Shown here piece after piece: positions 1 through 8,740 of a DNA stretch of 64,000 bases. The number at the start of each line of letters is the position of its first letter. Within the stretch, counting starts at the first letter, position 1. The position numbers and the translations under genes are program-made. A model generated the notes under the pieces. The model ran no database searches, was not told the origin of the DNA, and was given only the letters and a program-made list of their open reading frames with translations. This DNA is from a bacterium 0.1xD8-71 (GTDB lineage Bacteria > Bacillota > Clostridia > Lachnospirales > Lachnospiraceae): NCBI GenBank assembly GCA_003612405.1, contig RAYR01000011.1, positions 1 through 64,000 on the forward strand, given 5' to 3'.

Positions 1-156
1 AATATATAAAATTTTTATCTTTTTATTTATCTATTTTATTTACTTAATTTTTTACTTCTACTTTTTTAATAAAATATGGATTTTAAGAATATAAAATGGA
101 ATTTCAAGAAATATGATTGAAGAATTCCTGACATAAACTCAGAAGGGAGGACATAT
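1..156. other. AT-rich region upstream of the AraC-type gene
   Basis: No gene is visible. The stretch is extremely rich in A and T, and the last bases carry AGAAGGGAGG, the ribosome-binding site of the AraC-type gene that follows. A promoter is likely here, but the base composition makes any single -35/-10 choice arbitrary. Confidence 0.5.
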
Positions 157-1062
157 ATGACTTTTGCCAGACAGTACGAGCAGGCTCTTACCGTCAAAGC
201 CTCTTCCGGCCAGGAAGCTCTGCCCCTGCCGCAGTATTTTGCCGGCGGTTTCTATGAACTGCTTGACACAACTGCCTGCCATATCCCCACAGTCTTCAGT
301 GGCGGCAGCATAGAGATATCCATGCCCTGCGCCCTCCACTTCACGCCCATGGACTGCCGTATGCTTCTATACACACAGGAAGGCGCGGGAGTTCTGGAAA
401 CAGGCGGTTCTTCCCATGCATTACAGGAAGGCTCCCTTCTGTACCTTAACTGTCTGGATTCTTCCTTTATGCTGAGTCCTACAGAGCTTACCTGGCATTT
501 TATCTGTTTTATGTTTGGCGGGGGACATATAGATGTGTATGAGTCTTTGGTACCCTTTGAGACTTTCACCATAGTGAAACCGGGAGATTTCTCTCCGATT
601 TTAAGAGATTTCAAGAGTCTGCTGTCCGGTTCCGGCAGCGCCGTGCTGTCAAACAAACTAAACGATGCAGCTCTTTTGACTTCCATTGTAACAAAACTTT
701 TTATTACCTCATATGATTTAAAAAGCGAAGAGACAAGATGTGCCCCGTATCTCCAGGAACTGAAGCACCTGCTGGACAACCGCTTTACGGAACCCTTTCG
801 TCTCGATGATCTGGAGAAGCGCTATCACATGAGCAAATACCGTATCTGCCACGAATTTTCCAAAGCCTTTGGTACGCCGCCCCTCAAATATCTTAATAAA
901 AAGCGGTTGGAAGCTGCTGTCAGTCTGCTCTTTACCACAGATAAGAAGATTCATGAAATTGCACTGGCAGTAGGATATGAAAACACGAATCACTTTATCA
1001 CTCTCTTTAAGAAGGAATACGGCACCACACCTCTGGCATACAAAGAGGCGCATCAAAACTGA
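157..1062 (+). CDS. AraC family transcriptional regulator with N-terminal cupin-like domain
   Basis: A 301-residue DNA-binding regulator. Residues about 20-150 look like the sugar-binding cupin domain of AraC-type regulators. Residues about 200-296 form the double helix-turn-helix, ending in the usual second-helix pattern (KIHEIALAVGYENTNHFITL) and a GTTPLAYK tail. The start is set by AGAAGGGAGG seven bases before the ATG. The protein lacks a receiver domain, so it should sense a small molecule directly. It is convergent with the LacI-type gene and shares a terminator with it. Its target may lie left of the window; the ligand cannot be told from sequence. Confidence 0.9.
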   Translation: MTFARQYEQALTVKASSGQEALPLPQYFAGGFYELLDTTACHIPTVFSGGSIEISMPCALHFTPMDCRMLLYTQEGAGVLETGGSSHALQEGSLLYLNCLDSSFMLSPTELTWHFICFMFGGGHIDVYESLVPFETFTIVKPGDFSPILRDFKSLLSGSGSAVLSNKLNDAALLTSIVTKLFITSYDLKSEETRCAPYLQELKHLLDNRFTEPFRLDDLEKRYHMSKYRICHEFSKAFGTPPLKYLNKKRLEAAVSLLFTTDKKIHEIALAVGYENTNHFITLFKKEYGTTPLAYKEAHQN

Positions 1063-1071
1063 TGCGCCTCT
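1044..1071. terminator. Bidirectional hairpin between convergent regulators
   Basis: A perfect 12-bp inverted repeat (AGAGGCGCATCA / TGATGCGCCTCT, loop AAAC) overlaps the stop codon of the AraC-type gene and lies just after the stop of the LacI-type gene. The U-tracts on both sides are weak, so termination is inferred from stem strength and position. Confidence 0.6.
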
Positions 1072-1080
1072 CTGCGTCTG

Positions 1081-2109
1081 TTAGAGAATCTTTCTGACAC
1101 TGTCCTTATAAATAATCCTGCCGTTCACAATGGTCACCCCCTGTTTATAGGGTTCCCCGGATATTTTACGGATCATATTCTTGATCGTCCGCTTCGCCAT
1201 CTCCTGCATATCTACCTCATAGGTTGTAACCCGCACATCACACAGCCCCGGCGGCTGGTAATTGTCATATCCTGCCACAGATATGTCCTGCGGCACCCGA
1301 TAACCTTCCTGTTCCAGTTTATTCACCAGCATTGCCGCCGCCACATCATTATTACAGACAAAAGCCGTAGGCATCTTAGCCGGAAGCTTCCACTCAAACC
1401 CCACATCCGACCTGCCGGTCTGTGGATTCCTGTCATCAAGCACCCATTCCTTGTTCACTTCCATCCCATGCTCGCACAGGGATTTCACATATCCGAAATA
1501 CCGGTCGGTGATAGAATCCGTAACAAACACACTTCCCACAAACCCGATATCCTTATGACCCATATCAAACAGGTAATTGGTCATCACATACATGCCGAAA
1601 TAACTGTTGGAAATCACCGCATCATAGGTGCCGTTCCTATCTGCAAAATCCAGAAAAATAATCGGAATATCCACCTGTTCCATCAATCTGTCCAGATACT
1701 CCTGCCGAAGCCTTCCAATGATGACCAGCCCTTCCGCTTTCTTCTCATGAAGAAGCTTGGGCATGACAAGCGTTTCCTCATCTTCGGCCTGCAATACCTC
1801 CAGCATGGTAAAGCACCCTTTCTGCACTGCCGCCGTAGCCACTTCCTGATACATCCTCCAGTAAAATGACTCATACTTATCCAGGAAACGGTCTGATACA
1901 ATCACGCCAAAGGTATAACTGACATTCATTCTGGCACGTTCTCTATAAAGCGCAGAAGCAGTCTTATATCCCATCTCCTCCGCCTTGCTTTTGATTCTTG
2001 CACGCAGTTCTTCACTGACGCCCTTCTGATTAGACAGGGCCTTAGACACGGTCACCGTGCTGACTCCCATCACTTTGGCGATGTCCGCCATTTTCACTGC
2101 TTTTGCCAT
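1081..2109 (-). CDS. LacI family transcriptional regulator
   Basis: A 342-residue repressor-type regulator. The N-terminal helix-turn-helix (MADIAKVMGVSTVTVSKAL, about residues 7-25) is typical of LacI/GalR proteins. It is followed by a hinge and a periplasmic-binding-protein-like effector domain (about 65-335) containing the family pattern VAGYDN. Such proteins bind palindromic operators and are released or activated by sugars or sugar phosphates. The gene follows a near-perfect consensus promoter whose spacer and -10 carry a palindrome, so autoregulation is plausible. No operon partner lies downstream. The target could be the alpha-amylase or GH31 genes, but nothing in sequence proves it. 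Confidence 0.9.
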   Translation of the reverse strand: MAKAVKMADIAKVMGVSTVTVSKALSNQKGVSEELRARIKSKAEEMGYKTASALYRERARMNVSYTFGVIVSDRFLDKYESFYWRMYQEVATAAVQKGCFTMLEVLQAEDEETLVMPKLLHEKKAEGLVIIGRLRQEYLDRLMEQVDIPIIFLDFADRNGTYDAVISNSYFGMYVMTNYLFDMGHKDIGFVGSVFVTDSITDRYFGYVKSLCEHGMEVNKEWVLDDRNPQTGRSDVGFEWKLPAKMPTAFVCNNDVAAAMLVNKLEQEGYRVPQDISVAGYDNYQPPGLCDVRVTTYEVDMQEMAKRTIKNMIRKISGEPYKQGVTIVNGRIIYKDSVRKIL

Positions 2110-2152
2110 TCCGATTCACATTCTCCGTTAATTTTTAAGCTACACAGATTAA

Positions 2153-2180
2153 ATTATAAAGTAATTTACATTATTGTCAA
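2153..2180 (-). promoter_or_regulatory. Consensus sigma-A promoter with palindrome, LacI-type gene
   Basis: Reading the minus strand: -35 TTGACA (2180-2175), 16-base spacer, -10 TATAAT (2158-2153). The palindrome AAATTA-CTTTA-TAATTT (2152-2168) overlaps the spacer and -10 box and is a candidate operator for autorepression by the LacI-type protein. Confidence 0.75.
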
Positions 2181-2253
2181 TATACCAGAAGAAAAACTGG
2201 CACATTGTCGTAAATTGTCTGTTTTCTTTGTACAATTTCACAACTTGTTTTTC

Positions 2254-4038
2254 TTAGGAGGCGCTAAACTGTGCCATGTAGAGTTGGTAGTAAGCACCTT
2301 TTCTTGCCATCAGCTGGGCAGCGTTGCCTTCCTCGATGATTCTGCCGTCATCTACCACGAAAATACGGTCCGCCTTCTGGATGGTGGACAGTCTGTGGGC
2401 AATGACGAAAGATGTCCTGCCTGCCAGAAGATGCTCGATGCCATCCTGTACAAGCAGTTCTGTCTTGGTATCAATACTGGATGTTGCCTCATCCAGAATC
2501 AGGATTTTCGGATCTGAAACCATGGTTCTGGCAAAAGCCAGAAGCTGTTTCTGCCCCACAGACAGGCCGCCGCCACGCTCCGAGAGTTCTGTATCATACC
2601 CTTTCTCCAATTTCATAATAAATTCATGGGCATTGACTGCTTGGGCTGCCGCCACTATCTCTTCCTCCGTAGCGTCCAATCTACCGTAGCGGATATTGTC
2701 CCGAATGGTTCCGGAGAATAAGAAGTTATCCTGGGTCATAATCCCCATCTGTCTGCGCAGGCTTTCTATGGAAACCTTCTTCACATCATGTCCGTCAATC
2801 TTTACCGTACCGCCCTGCACATCGTAGAAGCGGCTGATGAGATTGACGATGGTGGACTTACCGGCTCCCGTAGGGCCAACCAAGGCAATGGTCTCTCCTG
2901 GTCTGATGGTAAAGCTCACATCGTCCAGTACTTTTATCTTATTATCATAAGAAAAATCCACCTGGGAAAATACCACTTCTCCTACAATCTCCGGCAACTG
3001 TATCACCTCTGACGCATCTGCAATGGCCGGCGGCGTATCCAGGATCTCAAAAATCCGCTCCGCTCCTGCAATGTTTGTCACCAGCTGATTATAGAAATTG
3101 CTGATATTATGAATCGGCTGCCAGAACATATTCAGGTAACTGGCAAATGCGATAAAAGTACCCACAGATACCTGACCCACACCCAGAATCACAATCCCGG
3201 TAAAATAGAGTAAGATACAACCAATTCCCCAGGATAAATCAATCACTGAACCAAAGGCATCACTTAACCGCACTGCGTCAAAGAACGAGACCCGGTGCTC
3301 CGCAATCAGTTCATCAAAAGTATCCTCGGTCTCCCCTTGGGCATGAAAACTCTGAATAATACGGATACCAGCCATATCCTCGTGGATAAAAGCGTTTAAA
3401 TTGGCAGATTTCTTGCGGAATAACTGCCAGCGGGGGTGTGCCTTGAACTCAATATAACATGTGGCCACAGCCATAAGCGGCAGTGTCAGCAGGGAAGCAA
3501 ACGCCAGCTTCGGATTCTTCCAGATCATAATCACGATCACTGCAACCACGGTAAGTCCATCCGGAATCAAAGTGGTCACACAGTTAGACAGCACATCTTT
3601 CAGGGAATTGATATCCCCAATGATGCGGGAAAGAATCTTCCCCGTGGGCCTGCTGTCAAAGAAATGGAAATCCAGAGTCTGGATATGCGTATACAATTCC
3701 TGCCTGATAGTCAGAAGAATCCTGTTACATACCTTCGCCATAATATACATGCGCAGTTTTACAGTCGCCACCAGCACCAGATTGATGACCAGTGCCACAA
3801 TCAGCAGCCGATAAAGTCCCTTTAAATCTTGTTGACCAATATAGTCATCAATCGCTGACTCCATGATCAGAGGATTCACGAGACTTACTGCCACTCCATA
3901 TCCCATAATCACCAGCACCAGAAGAATCTGCCATTTATAGGCCAACAAATATCCAAACAGGCGTTTCAGGGTCTGTATCTTACTTTTCTCTACACTTACT
4001 TCATCATCTTTATACGAATTGAAGGCCATATGCCCCAC
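2254..4038 (-). CDS. ABC exporter half-transporter, catalytically competent subunit
   Basis: A 594-residue type IV (multidrug-type) ABC exporter with an N-terminal six-helix membrane domain (about residues 35-330) and a C-terminal ATPase. Visible motifs are Walker A GPTGAGKST with Lys394, Walker B ILILDEATSS with the catalytic Glu517 intact, and H-loop IAHRLST. The signature reads LSVGQ instead of LSGGQ. The gene overlaps the previous exporter gene by 29 bases. The partner has a degenerate Walker B, and together they fit the heterodimeric exporters of the BmrC/BmrD and TM287/288 kind. Likely substrates are drugs or hydrophobic compounds; the exact cargo is unknown. Confidence 0.93.
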   Translation of the reverse strand: MGHMAFNSYKDDEVSVEKSKIQTLKRLFGYLLAYKWQILLVLVIMGYGVAVSLVNPLIMESAIDDYIGQQDLKGLYRLLIVALVINLVLVATVKLRMYIMAKVCNRILLTIRQELYTHIQTLDFHFFDSRPTGKILSRIIGDINSLKDVLSNCVTTLIPDGLTVVAVIVIMIWKNPKLAFASLLTLPLMAVATCYIEFKAHPRWQLFRKKSANLNAFIHEDMAGIRIIQSFHAQGETEDTFDELIAEHRVSFFDAVRLSDAFGSVIDLSWGIGCILLYFTGIVILGVGQVSVGTFIAFASYLNMFWQPIHNISNFYNQLVTNIAGAERIFEILDTPPAIADASEVIQLPEIVGEVVFSQVDFSYDNKIKVLDDVSFTIRPGETIALVGPTGAGKSTIVNLISRFYDVQGGTVKIDGHDVKKVSIESLRRQMGIMTQDNFLFSGTIRDNIRYGRLDATEEEIVAAAQAVNAHEFIMKLEKGYDTELSERGGGLSVGQKQLLAFARTMVSDPKILILDEATSSIDTKTELLVQDGIEHLLAGRTSFVIAHRLSTIQKADRIFVVDDGRIIEEGNAAQLMARKGAYYQLYMAQFSAS

Positions 4039-5788
4039 CTCCTCTCTGTATCGGCTCTTCCGTCTCAGTATCGGATATCATTCCATACTGGGACTCATAG
4101 GTCTCATAGTACAGACCCTTTCTGGCCAGAAGTTCTTCATGAGTGCCCCGCTCAGCAATGGCGCCCCCATCCAGTACCAGAATCTCATCCGCATGACGTA
4201 CCGCACTGATTCTGTGGGCAATAATAATCTTCGTGGTATGTTCCAGGGTCTGCAATGTCTGCTGGATCAGATGTTCCGTCTCCATATCCAGAGCGGAAGT
4301 CGAGTCATCCAGAACCAGGATCGGATCTTTCTTGGCAAGCGCCCTGGCAATGCTGATACGCTGCTTTTGTCCTCCAGAGAGTCCTACACCCCTCTCGCCG
4401 ATGACGGTATCATACTGCCGGGCCATCCGTTCGATAAATTCACTGGCCTGGGCATCGGTGGAAGCTTTCCGCACCGTATTAAAATCCAGGTATGACTTCT
4501 TCCCCAGCTTAATATTCTCATTGATGGTATCCGAAAAGAGAAACACATCCTGCATCACATAACTGACACTGGTGCGAAGCTGTTCCAGCGAAAGCTTCCG
4601 AATATCCACATCATCCAGATAGATCGTTCCATCCGTAGCATCATACATACGCTGTAAAAGCTGGATAATAGAAGTTTTGCCTGCTCCGGTAGCACCCATT
4701 ATGCCCAGTGTCCTGCCTGCCTCCACCGTAAAGGAAATATCGTGCAGAATCTCATACTGATCTGCCTTGTGGAAGGATACATGATCAAAGCACACCTTTC
4801 CCTCTACTTTTTCAATTTTGACCGGATTAGTCACATCTGTAATCGTAGGCTTTTCTTCATATATTTTCTTAATCTTCTTGTTGGAAGCCACTGCCGAAGA
4901 GAAGCTGTTCGTCAGCCACCCCAGCATTTCCATAGGCCATACAATGTTCATGGAATACTCTACAAAGGCAGTCATCTGCCCCAGCGTCATCTCTCCACGG
5001 ATAACAAATCCCCCACCGACCAATATGGTCAATAATGGCAGCACTTTGGATACTACTGTAAAAAACGGGTAATATCTGACAAACACCCTGGACTGAGCCA
5101 TATTCAGATCATAGTAGCGTTTATTGTGGGACAGGAACTTGTCAATCTCAAAAGATTCCCTGGCAAAAGCCTTCACGGTACGCACACCTGCCAGATTCTC
5201 TTCCGCCACCGTATTTAATGCCGCGTTCTCCTCACTGATTTCCTCATAAACCGCTCCCAGCTTCCGTTCCATGATCACGGCAATAGAACCGCACAGGAAC
5301 ATGGCCGCTGTGGGAATCAGTGCCAGCTTCCAGTTGAGCATATACATACAGACCAGAATGATACTGGTGTGGTAACATACCTCGATTAAGAGCATCCCCA
5401 CATAGCCCACCGCATCCCATATATGGTCAATATCCTCCTTGACCCGTGCCATCAGTTCTCCTGTATTCGTCCGATCAAAAAAATCTGCGCTCAAAGACTG
5501 GATATGCCGGAATAAATCCCGCCGCATATCTCCTGAAATCCTGGCTCCATTCTTATCGAAGGTATATTCTTTCGTATATTGAAAAATACAACGTCCAAGC
5601 CCGATTCCCAGAAACCCCAGCAGAAGGAACTTTAATTCGCCCATATTGCCACCCACGATAACGTCATCCACCACCCTGGCTGTCAGCCGTGGTGCCAGCA
5701 TATCAAGGGTCACCGCAATCAGAAGCGACAATACCGCCCCCAGATAAGAAAATTTATAATCCCATATGTAACTTGATATTTTTTTCAT
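4010..5788 (-). CDS. ABC exporter half-transporter, degenerate-site subunit
   Basis: A 592-residue membrane-ATPase fusion (membrane helices about residues 12-310). Walker A is GATGAGKTS (Lys371) and the signature LSGGQ is canonical. Walker B reads ILVLDDSTSALD, so the catalytic glutamate is aspartate (Asp492). This is the usual signature of the non-hydrolysing half of a heterodimeric exporter, and it complements the neighbour, which has a good Glu but an LSVGQ signature. It is the first gene of the pair. It follows a leader ORF and an intrinsic terminator, which suggests control by transcription attenuation. The tail (RGGGAYGLQFV) overlaps the next gene. Confidence 0.93.
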   Translation of the reverse strand: MKKISSYIWDYKFSYLGAVLSLLIAVTLDMLAPRLTARVVDDVIVGGNMGELKFLLLGFLGIGLGRCIFQYTKEYTFDKNGARISGDMRRDLFRHIQSLSADFFDRTNTGELMARVKEDIDHIWDAVGYVGMLLIEVCYHTSIILVCMYMLNWKLALIPTAAMFLCGSIAVIMERKLGAVYEEISEENAALNTVAEENLAGVRTVKAFARESFEIDKFLSHNKRYYDLNMAQSRVFVRYYPFFTVVSKVLPLLTILVGGGFVIRGEMTLGQMTAFVEYSMNIVWPMEMLGWLTNSFSSAVASNKKIKKIYEEKPTITDVTNPVKIEKVEGKVCFDHVSFHKADQYEILHDISFTVEAGRTLGIMGATGAGKTSIIQLLQRMYDATDGTIYLDDVDIRKLSLEQLRTSVSYVMQDVFLFSDTINENIKLGKKSYLDFNTVRKASTDAQASEFIERMARQYDTVIGERGVGLSGGQKQRISIARALAKKDPILVLDDSTSALDMETEHLIQQTLQTLEHTTKIIIAHRISAVRHADEILVLDGGAIAERGTHEELLARKGLYYETYESQYGMISDTETEEPIQRGGGAYGLQFV

Positions 5789-5830
5789 AGTTTGCTGCCT
5801 TTCTGCTTTCTCTTCCCTACATCAGCGCAC

Positions 5831-5864
5831 AAAAAAGGGCCATGGTAAAATTACCATGGCCCTT
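5831..5864 (-). terminator. Intrinsic terminator/attenuator before the ABC exporter pair
   Basis: On the minus strand a near-perfect 13-14 bp stem (AAGGGCCATGGTA / TACCATGGCCCTT, tiny ATTT loop) runs straight into TTTTTT. It lies between the stop of the 41-codon leader ORF and the exporter start 43 bases further on, with no promoter visible between them. This is the layout of a conditional terminator. Confidence 0.85.
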
Positions 5865-5894
5865 AAGGTTTGAGGCTACCATTGACTTATTAAG

Positions 5895-6020
5895 TCAGTA
5901 TATACTGACACCGCCAAATCTCCTGTCTGTGGAGGTAATTTCACGTATTATGTCCCTGTTTAATTGTGTCTCTTTCCGATACATCTGTTTCATAATCTGA
6001 TTAAAACGAATTGCTGACAT
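5895..6020 (-). CDS. Putative 41-residue leader peptide for the ABC exporter operon
   Basis: A short ORF starting MSAIRFNQIMKQMYRK and ending FGGVSIY, led by a very strong ribosome site (AGGAAAGGAGGTAAGATT-ATG). It sits about 33 bases after a predicted transcription start and just before an intrinsic terminator and the exporter pair. I do not recognise the peptide. Two features suggest a regulatory role. TTACCTCC inside the ORF (5931-5938) is the exact complement of its own ribosome site GGAGGTAA (6025-6032). The overlapping AAATTACC (5934-5941) can pair with GGTAATTT in the terminator (5848-5855). Bacillus BmrCD has an analogous leader ORF, bmrB; similarity here is of arrangement, not sequence. 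Confidence 0.7.
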   Translation of the reverse strand: MSAIRFNQIMKQMYRKETQLNRDIIREITSTDRRFGGVSIY

Positions 6021-6059
6021 AATCTTACCTCCTTTCCTGATTTTCATGATACTGTTGCT

Positions 6060-6088
6060 ATCTTAATACAAGCTTTCCCGGTTGTCAA
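6060..6088 (-). promoter_or_regulatory. Sigma-A promoter for leader ORF and ABC exporter pair
   Basis: Minus strand: -35 TTGACA (6088-6083), 17-base spacer, -10 TAAGAT (6065-6060). A start near 6053 would give a 33-base 5' UTR before the leader ORF. Confidence 0.75.
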
Positions 6089-6099
6089 CAGAATTTTTC

Positions 6100-7329
6100 C
6101 TAATCCCGCAATGCCCTGAGAAGTTCCTCTAAAGTCATTCTACCCTCTATGAACTCATATCCACCTACATCATAAGAGACCGCCTCCTCAGCGGAAACCT
6201 CCACACCGTCAATATAACTGACGCTATACATTCCCATCGAATCCATTTCTTCCTCATCCGGGTAACCATTCTGATTTACATCATCAAAGTTAAGGGTCTC
6301 AATACATGTCATCACATCCAATGTCTGATGGTTACTGACCGCCATGTAGGTGGTATACAAAATAGCACCGGCATAGTCACTATTGTCATTTCTCACACTG
6401 TTTTTACGCTGAGAATAAGCATACCCTGCATTACCCATGGCGCCATATCCCCAGTCATCCATCAACGTATAAACAGTGCCGTCCCAATAACTGTACAGGC
6501 TGACTGCATAGCCCCTATGACAGGCCGCAAGCTCCGGGATATCATCCTCATCCACATAAATCAAGTCATAAGCACGGTCTGTTCCCTCCATATCACAAAG
6601 TTTCGCCACTGCTTCATAAGCTTCCTGATATCCGCTAAATTCTCCGTTCTTTCTGCCGCCGCTTATATAATTGCGTATTTCCTTAATACTCGGCACTTCC
6701 ACCCGTTCCGTCAAAGCCGCCGATAAGGGCTCCTGCAGCATAAAATAGACTGAATCATCCGTGCCGGCAGCTCCCACGCCATAATACACCGCTGCGAAAG
6801 TAGTGTCTCCATAAGTCTCAATGAGCACAATATCCGTACAGCCGTCATAATTCATATCATAGAAAGACACGGCATCCAGACTGCCGAAAGGTTCTCCCTC
6901 CAGGGCACCCGGCACATAACTGTCCAATTCGGTCAAAACCTCCTCACCCTGTATCACCTTAATTTCCAGTCCCTGTCCGGATCTCACCGGCACAAACCAG
7001 ACTTTCCCCTGATACTCACTAAATTCCACCTCAAAGGTCTGCTCTACAATACAGCCATCGCCAAACCTCTTTGCAATCTCATCCTGGTCTGCCGCGGAGC
7101 TTTGGACACTGTCCTTCTCCGTCCCGGTGTTATCCTCCTGTACAGACATTTCTTCCTGATAATCTATATCTTCAATGTTTTGACCATATTGACCATTATG
7201 GTCATTAGTGCTCGACTCCTCTTTTTCCGCTTCCTGACCACGCCCGCATGATACAAGAAGTCCGCAAGCAAGCAGACCCGCCGTCAGAACCACAGCCTTC
7301 CGTCTGAAACTACGTTTCTTCCCCCACAC
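6100..7329 (-). CDS. Hypothetical surface lipoprotein with EF-hand/FG-GAP-like segments
   Basis: Translated from the GTG at 7329, which has AGAGGTGAG a few bases upstream and lies 13 bases after the amylase stop, the protein has 409 residues. It has a lipoprotein signal: basic KKRSFRRK, hydrophobic core, lipobox LVSC with Cys28. An acidic linker (about 30-85) leads to a domain with calcium-loop-like stretches (YDMNYDGCTDIVLIE, DDVNQNGYPDEEEM) such as occur in VCBS/FG-GAP or dockerin-like proteins. I do not recognise the family. An upstream ATG at 7407 would bury the signal peptide, so it was not chosen. It is co-transcribed with the amylase; a role in sensing or binding at the cell surface is only a guess. 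Confidence 0.75.
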   Translation of the reverse strand: MWGKKRSFRRKAVVLTAGLLACGLLVSCGRGQEAEKEESSTNDHNGQYGQNIEDIDYQEEMSVQEDNTGTEKDSVQSSAADQDEIAKRFGDGCIVEQTFEVEFSEYQGKVWFVPVRSGQGLEIKVIQGEEVLTELDSYVPGALEGEPFGSLDAVSFYDMNYDGCTDIVLIETYGDTTFAAVYYGVGAAGTDDSVYFMLQEPLSAALTERVEVPSIKEIRNYISGGRKNGEFSGYQEAYEAVAKLCDMEGTDRAYDLIYVDEDDIPELAACHRGYAVSLYSYWDGTVYTLMDDWGYGAMGNAGYAYSQRKNSVRNDNSDYAGAILYTTYMAVSNHQTLDVMTCIETLNFDDVNQNGYPDEEEMDSMGMYSVSYIDGVEVSAEEAVSYDVGGYEFIEGRMTLEELLRALRD

Positions 7330-7342
7330 AGCTCTCACCTCT

Positions 7343-8653
7343 TTATTTTTCCATCTTCCAGAAAAAGGCACTGTAAGCAGGCAGAAGGCTTCCGCCCCCA
7401 AAATCATGCTCTTTCCCGCTGATCAAATCCACTGCCATACCGCAGCCTGCATCAAAATGCGCCGTATAGTCTTCCCCATCGGCATTAATCGCCACAAGCA
7501 CTCTCTCATCCTCATATTTACGTTCAAAAATACACTGTTTATTCGTCAGCACCACCGACTTAAAATCACCGTAGTTAAGAGCCTTGGATTCCTTTTTCGC
7601 CTCCGCAAGTCTACTGATCCACTCGCTCAGTTCATTCCACACCGGCTCTTCAAAGCAGGCTCGAAGCGCAGGATCTCCCTCGCTCTTATTTGCCTTTGCC
7701 CCCCACTCACTGCCATAGTACACACAGGGAATCCCCGGCATACCAAAGCACAGTGCATAAATAAGCGGCAGATGCTTCTCATTCGTAAGATTGCTGGCAA
7801 TCCGGCTCACATCATGGTTATCCACAAAAGAAAGCAAATGCTTACCACGGTACAGGCACCAGTTCTCAGGGCCGAACTGTCTTAAGAGAGAATGGTTGAT
7901 CTCAAACATGTTCATACTGTTAAAACTGGAATACAGCCCCTTATAGCACTCATAATTGGTGGAAGAATGAAGCATCTGGTCATTGACCATCTGGTTATAA
8001 TCCCCGTGCAGCATCTCGCCAAGCAGATAAAACTCCGGCTTCAACCCTTCCGTAAAGCTTCTCAGGCGTCTCACAAAATCATGATCCAGACAGTAAGCCA
8101 CATCCAGTCTCAGACCATCGATATCAAATTCTTCTACCCAGCCTTTGACACTGTCCAGGATATGATTGATTACCTCTTCATGGCGCAGATTTAATTTCAC
8201 CAGGTCATAATTTCCTTCCCATCCTTCGTACCACAGTCCGTCATTATAATTGGAATTGCCGCCCAGATTAATATGGAACCAGCTAAGGTAAGGGGAATTC
8301 TCCCGGTTCTTTAAGACATCCTGAAAAGCCCAGAACCCTCTGCCCACATGGTTGAACACTCCGTCCAGCACCACTTTGATGTCGTTATCATGCAGATTTC
8401 TACATACCGTCTTAAAATCTTCATTGGTCCCCAGCCTGCAATCGATGGTATGATAGTCCCTTGTATTGTACCCATGGGTATCCGACTCAAATACAGGTGA
8501 AAAATATACTGCATTGATTCCCAGTTTCTTCATATGGGGAATCCAGTCGTTTACTTTTAGGATCCGGTGCTCTGACTGACCATCGTTCTCAAAAGGCGCC
8601 CCGCAGAAACCCAAAGGATATATCTGATAAAATACACTTTCAAATGCCCACAT
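7343..8653 (-). CDS. GH13 alpha-amylase family glycosidase, cytoplasmic
   Basis: A 436-residue GH13 (beta/alpha)8 enzyme acting on alpha-1,4-linked glucans or maltodextrins. The conserved regions are all present: DGVFNH (97-102), GLRLDVA with nucleophile Asp184, LLGEM with acid/base Glu213, and FVDNHD with Asp281. There is no signal peptide, so it should work on imported oligosaccharides. It is shorter than most secreted amylases and lacks an obvious carbohydrate-binding module. The start follows AGAGGAGACAGAAA. A strong promoter lies 60 bases upstream and the lipoprotein gene follows directly. Precise specificity (amylase, neopullulanase or maltogenic type) is not decided. Confidence 0.92.
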   Translation of the reverse strand: MWAFESVFYQIYPLGFCGAPFENDGQSEHRILKVNDWIPHMKKLGINAVYFSPVFESDTHGYNTRDYHTIDCRLGTNEDFKTVCRNLHDNDIKVVLDGVFNHVGRGFWAFQDVLKNRENSPYLSWFHINLGGNSNYNDGLWYEGWEGNYDLVKLNLRHEEVINHILDSVKGWVEEFDIDGLRLDVAYCLDHDFVRRLRSFTEGLKPEFYLLGEMLHGDYNQMVNDQMLHSSTNYECYKGLYSSFNSMNMFEINHSLLRQFGPENWCLYRGKHLLSFVDNHDVSRIASNLTNEKHLPLIYALCFGMPGIPCVYYGSEWGAKANKSEGDPALRACFEEPVWNELSEWISRLAEAKKESKALNYGDFKSVVLTNKQCIFERKYEDERVLVAINADGEDYTAHFDAGCGMAVDLISGKEHDFGGGSLLPAYSAFFWKMEK

Positions 8654-8710
8654 TTTCTGTCTCCTCTCACATTACAAAAAAACACAATATCTTGTAGTCT
8701 GCCTGAACCA

Positions 8711-8740
8711 GTATACCACCATTTTCCATCATCCGTCAAA
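8711..8740 (-). promoter_or_regulatory. Sigma-A promoter for the amylase-lipoprotein operon
   Basis: Minus strand: -35 TTGACG (8740-8735), 18-base spacer, -10 TATACT (8716-8711), followed by about 50 bases of 5' UTR and the AGAGGAG ribosome site. Confidence 0.7.
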
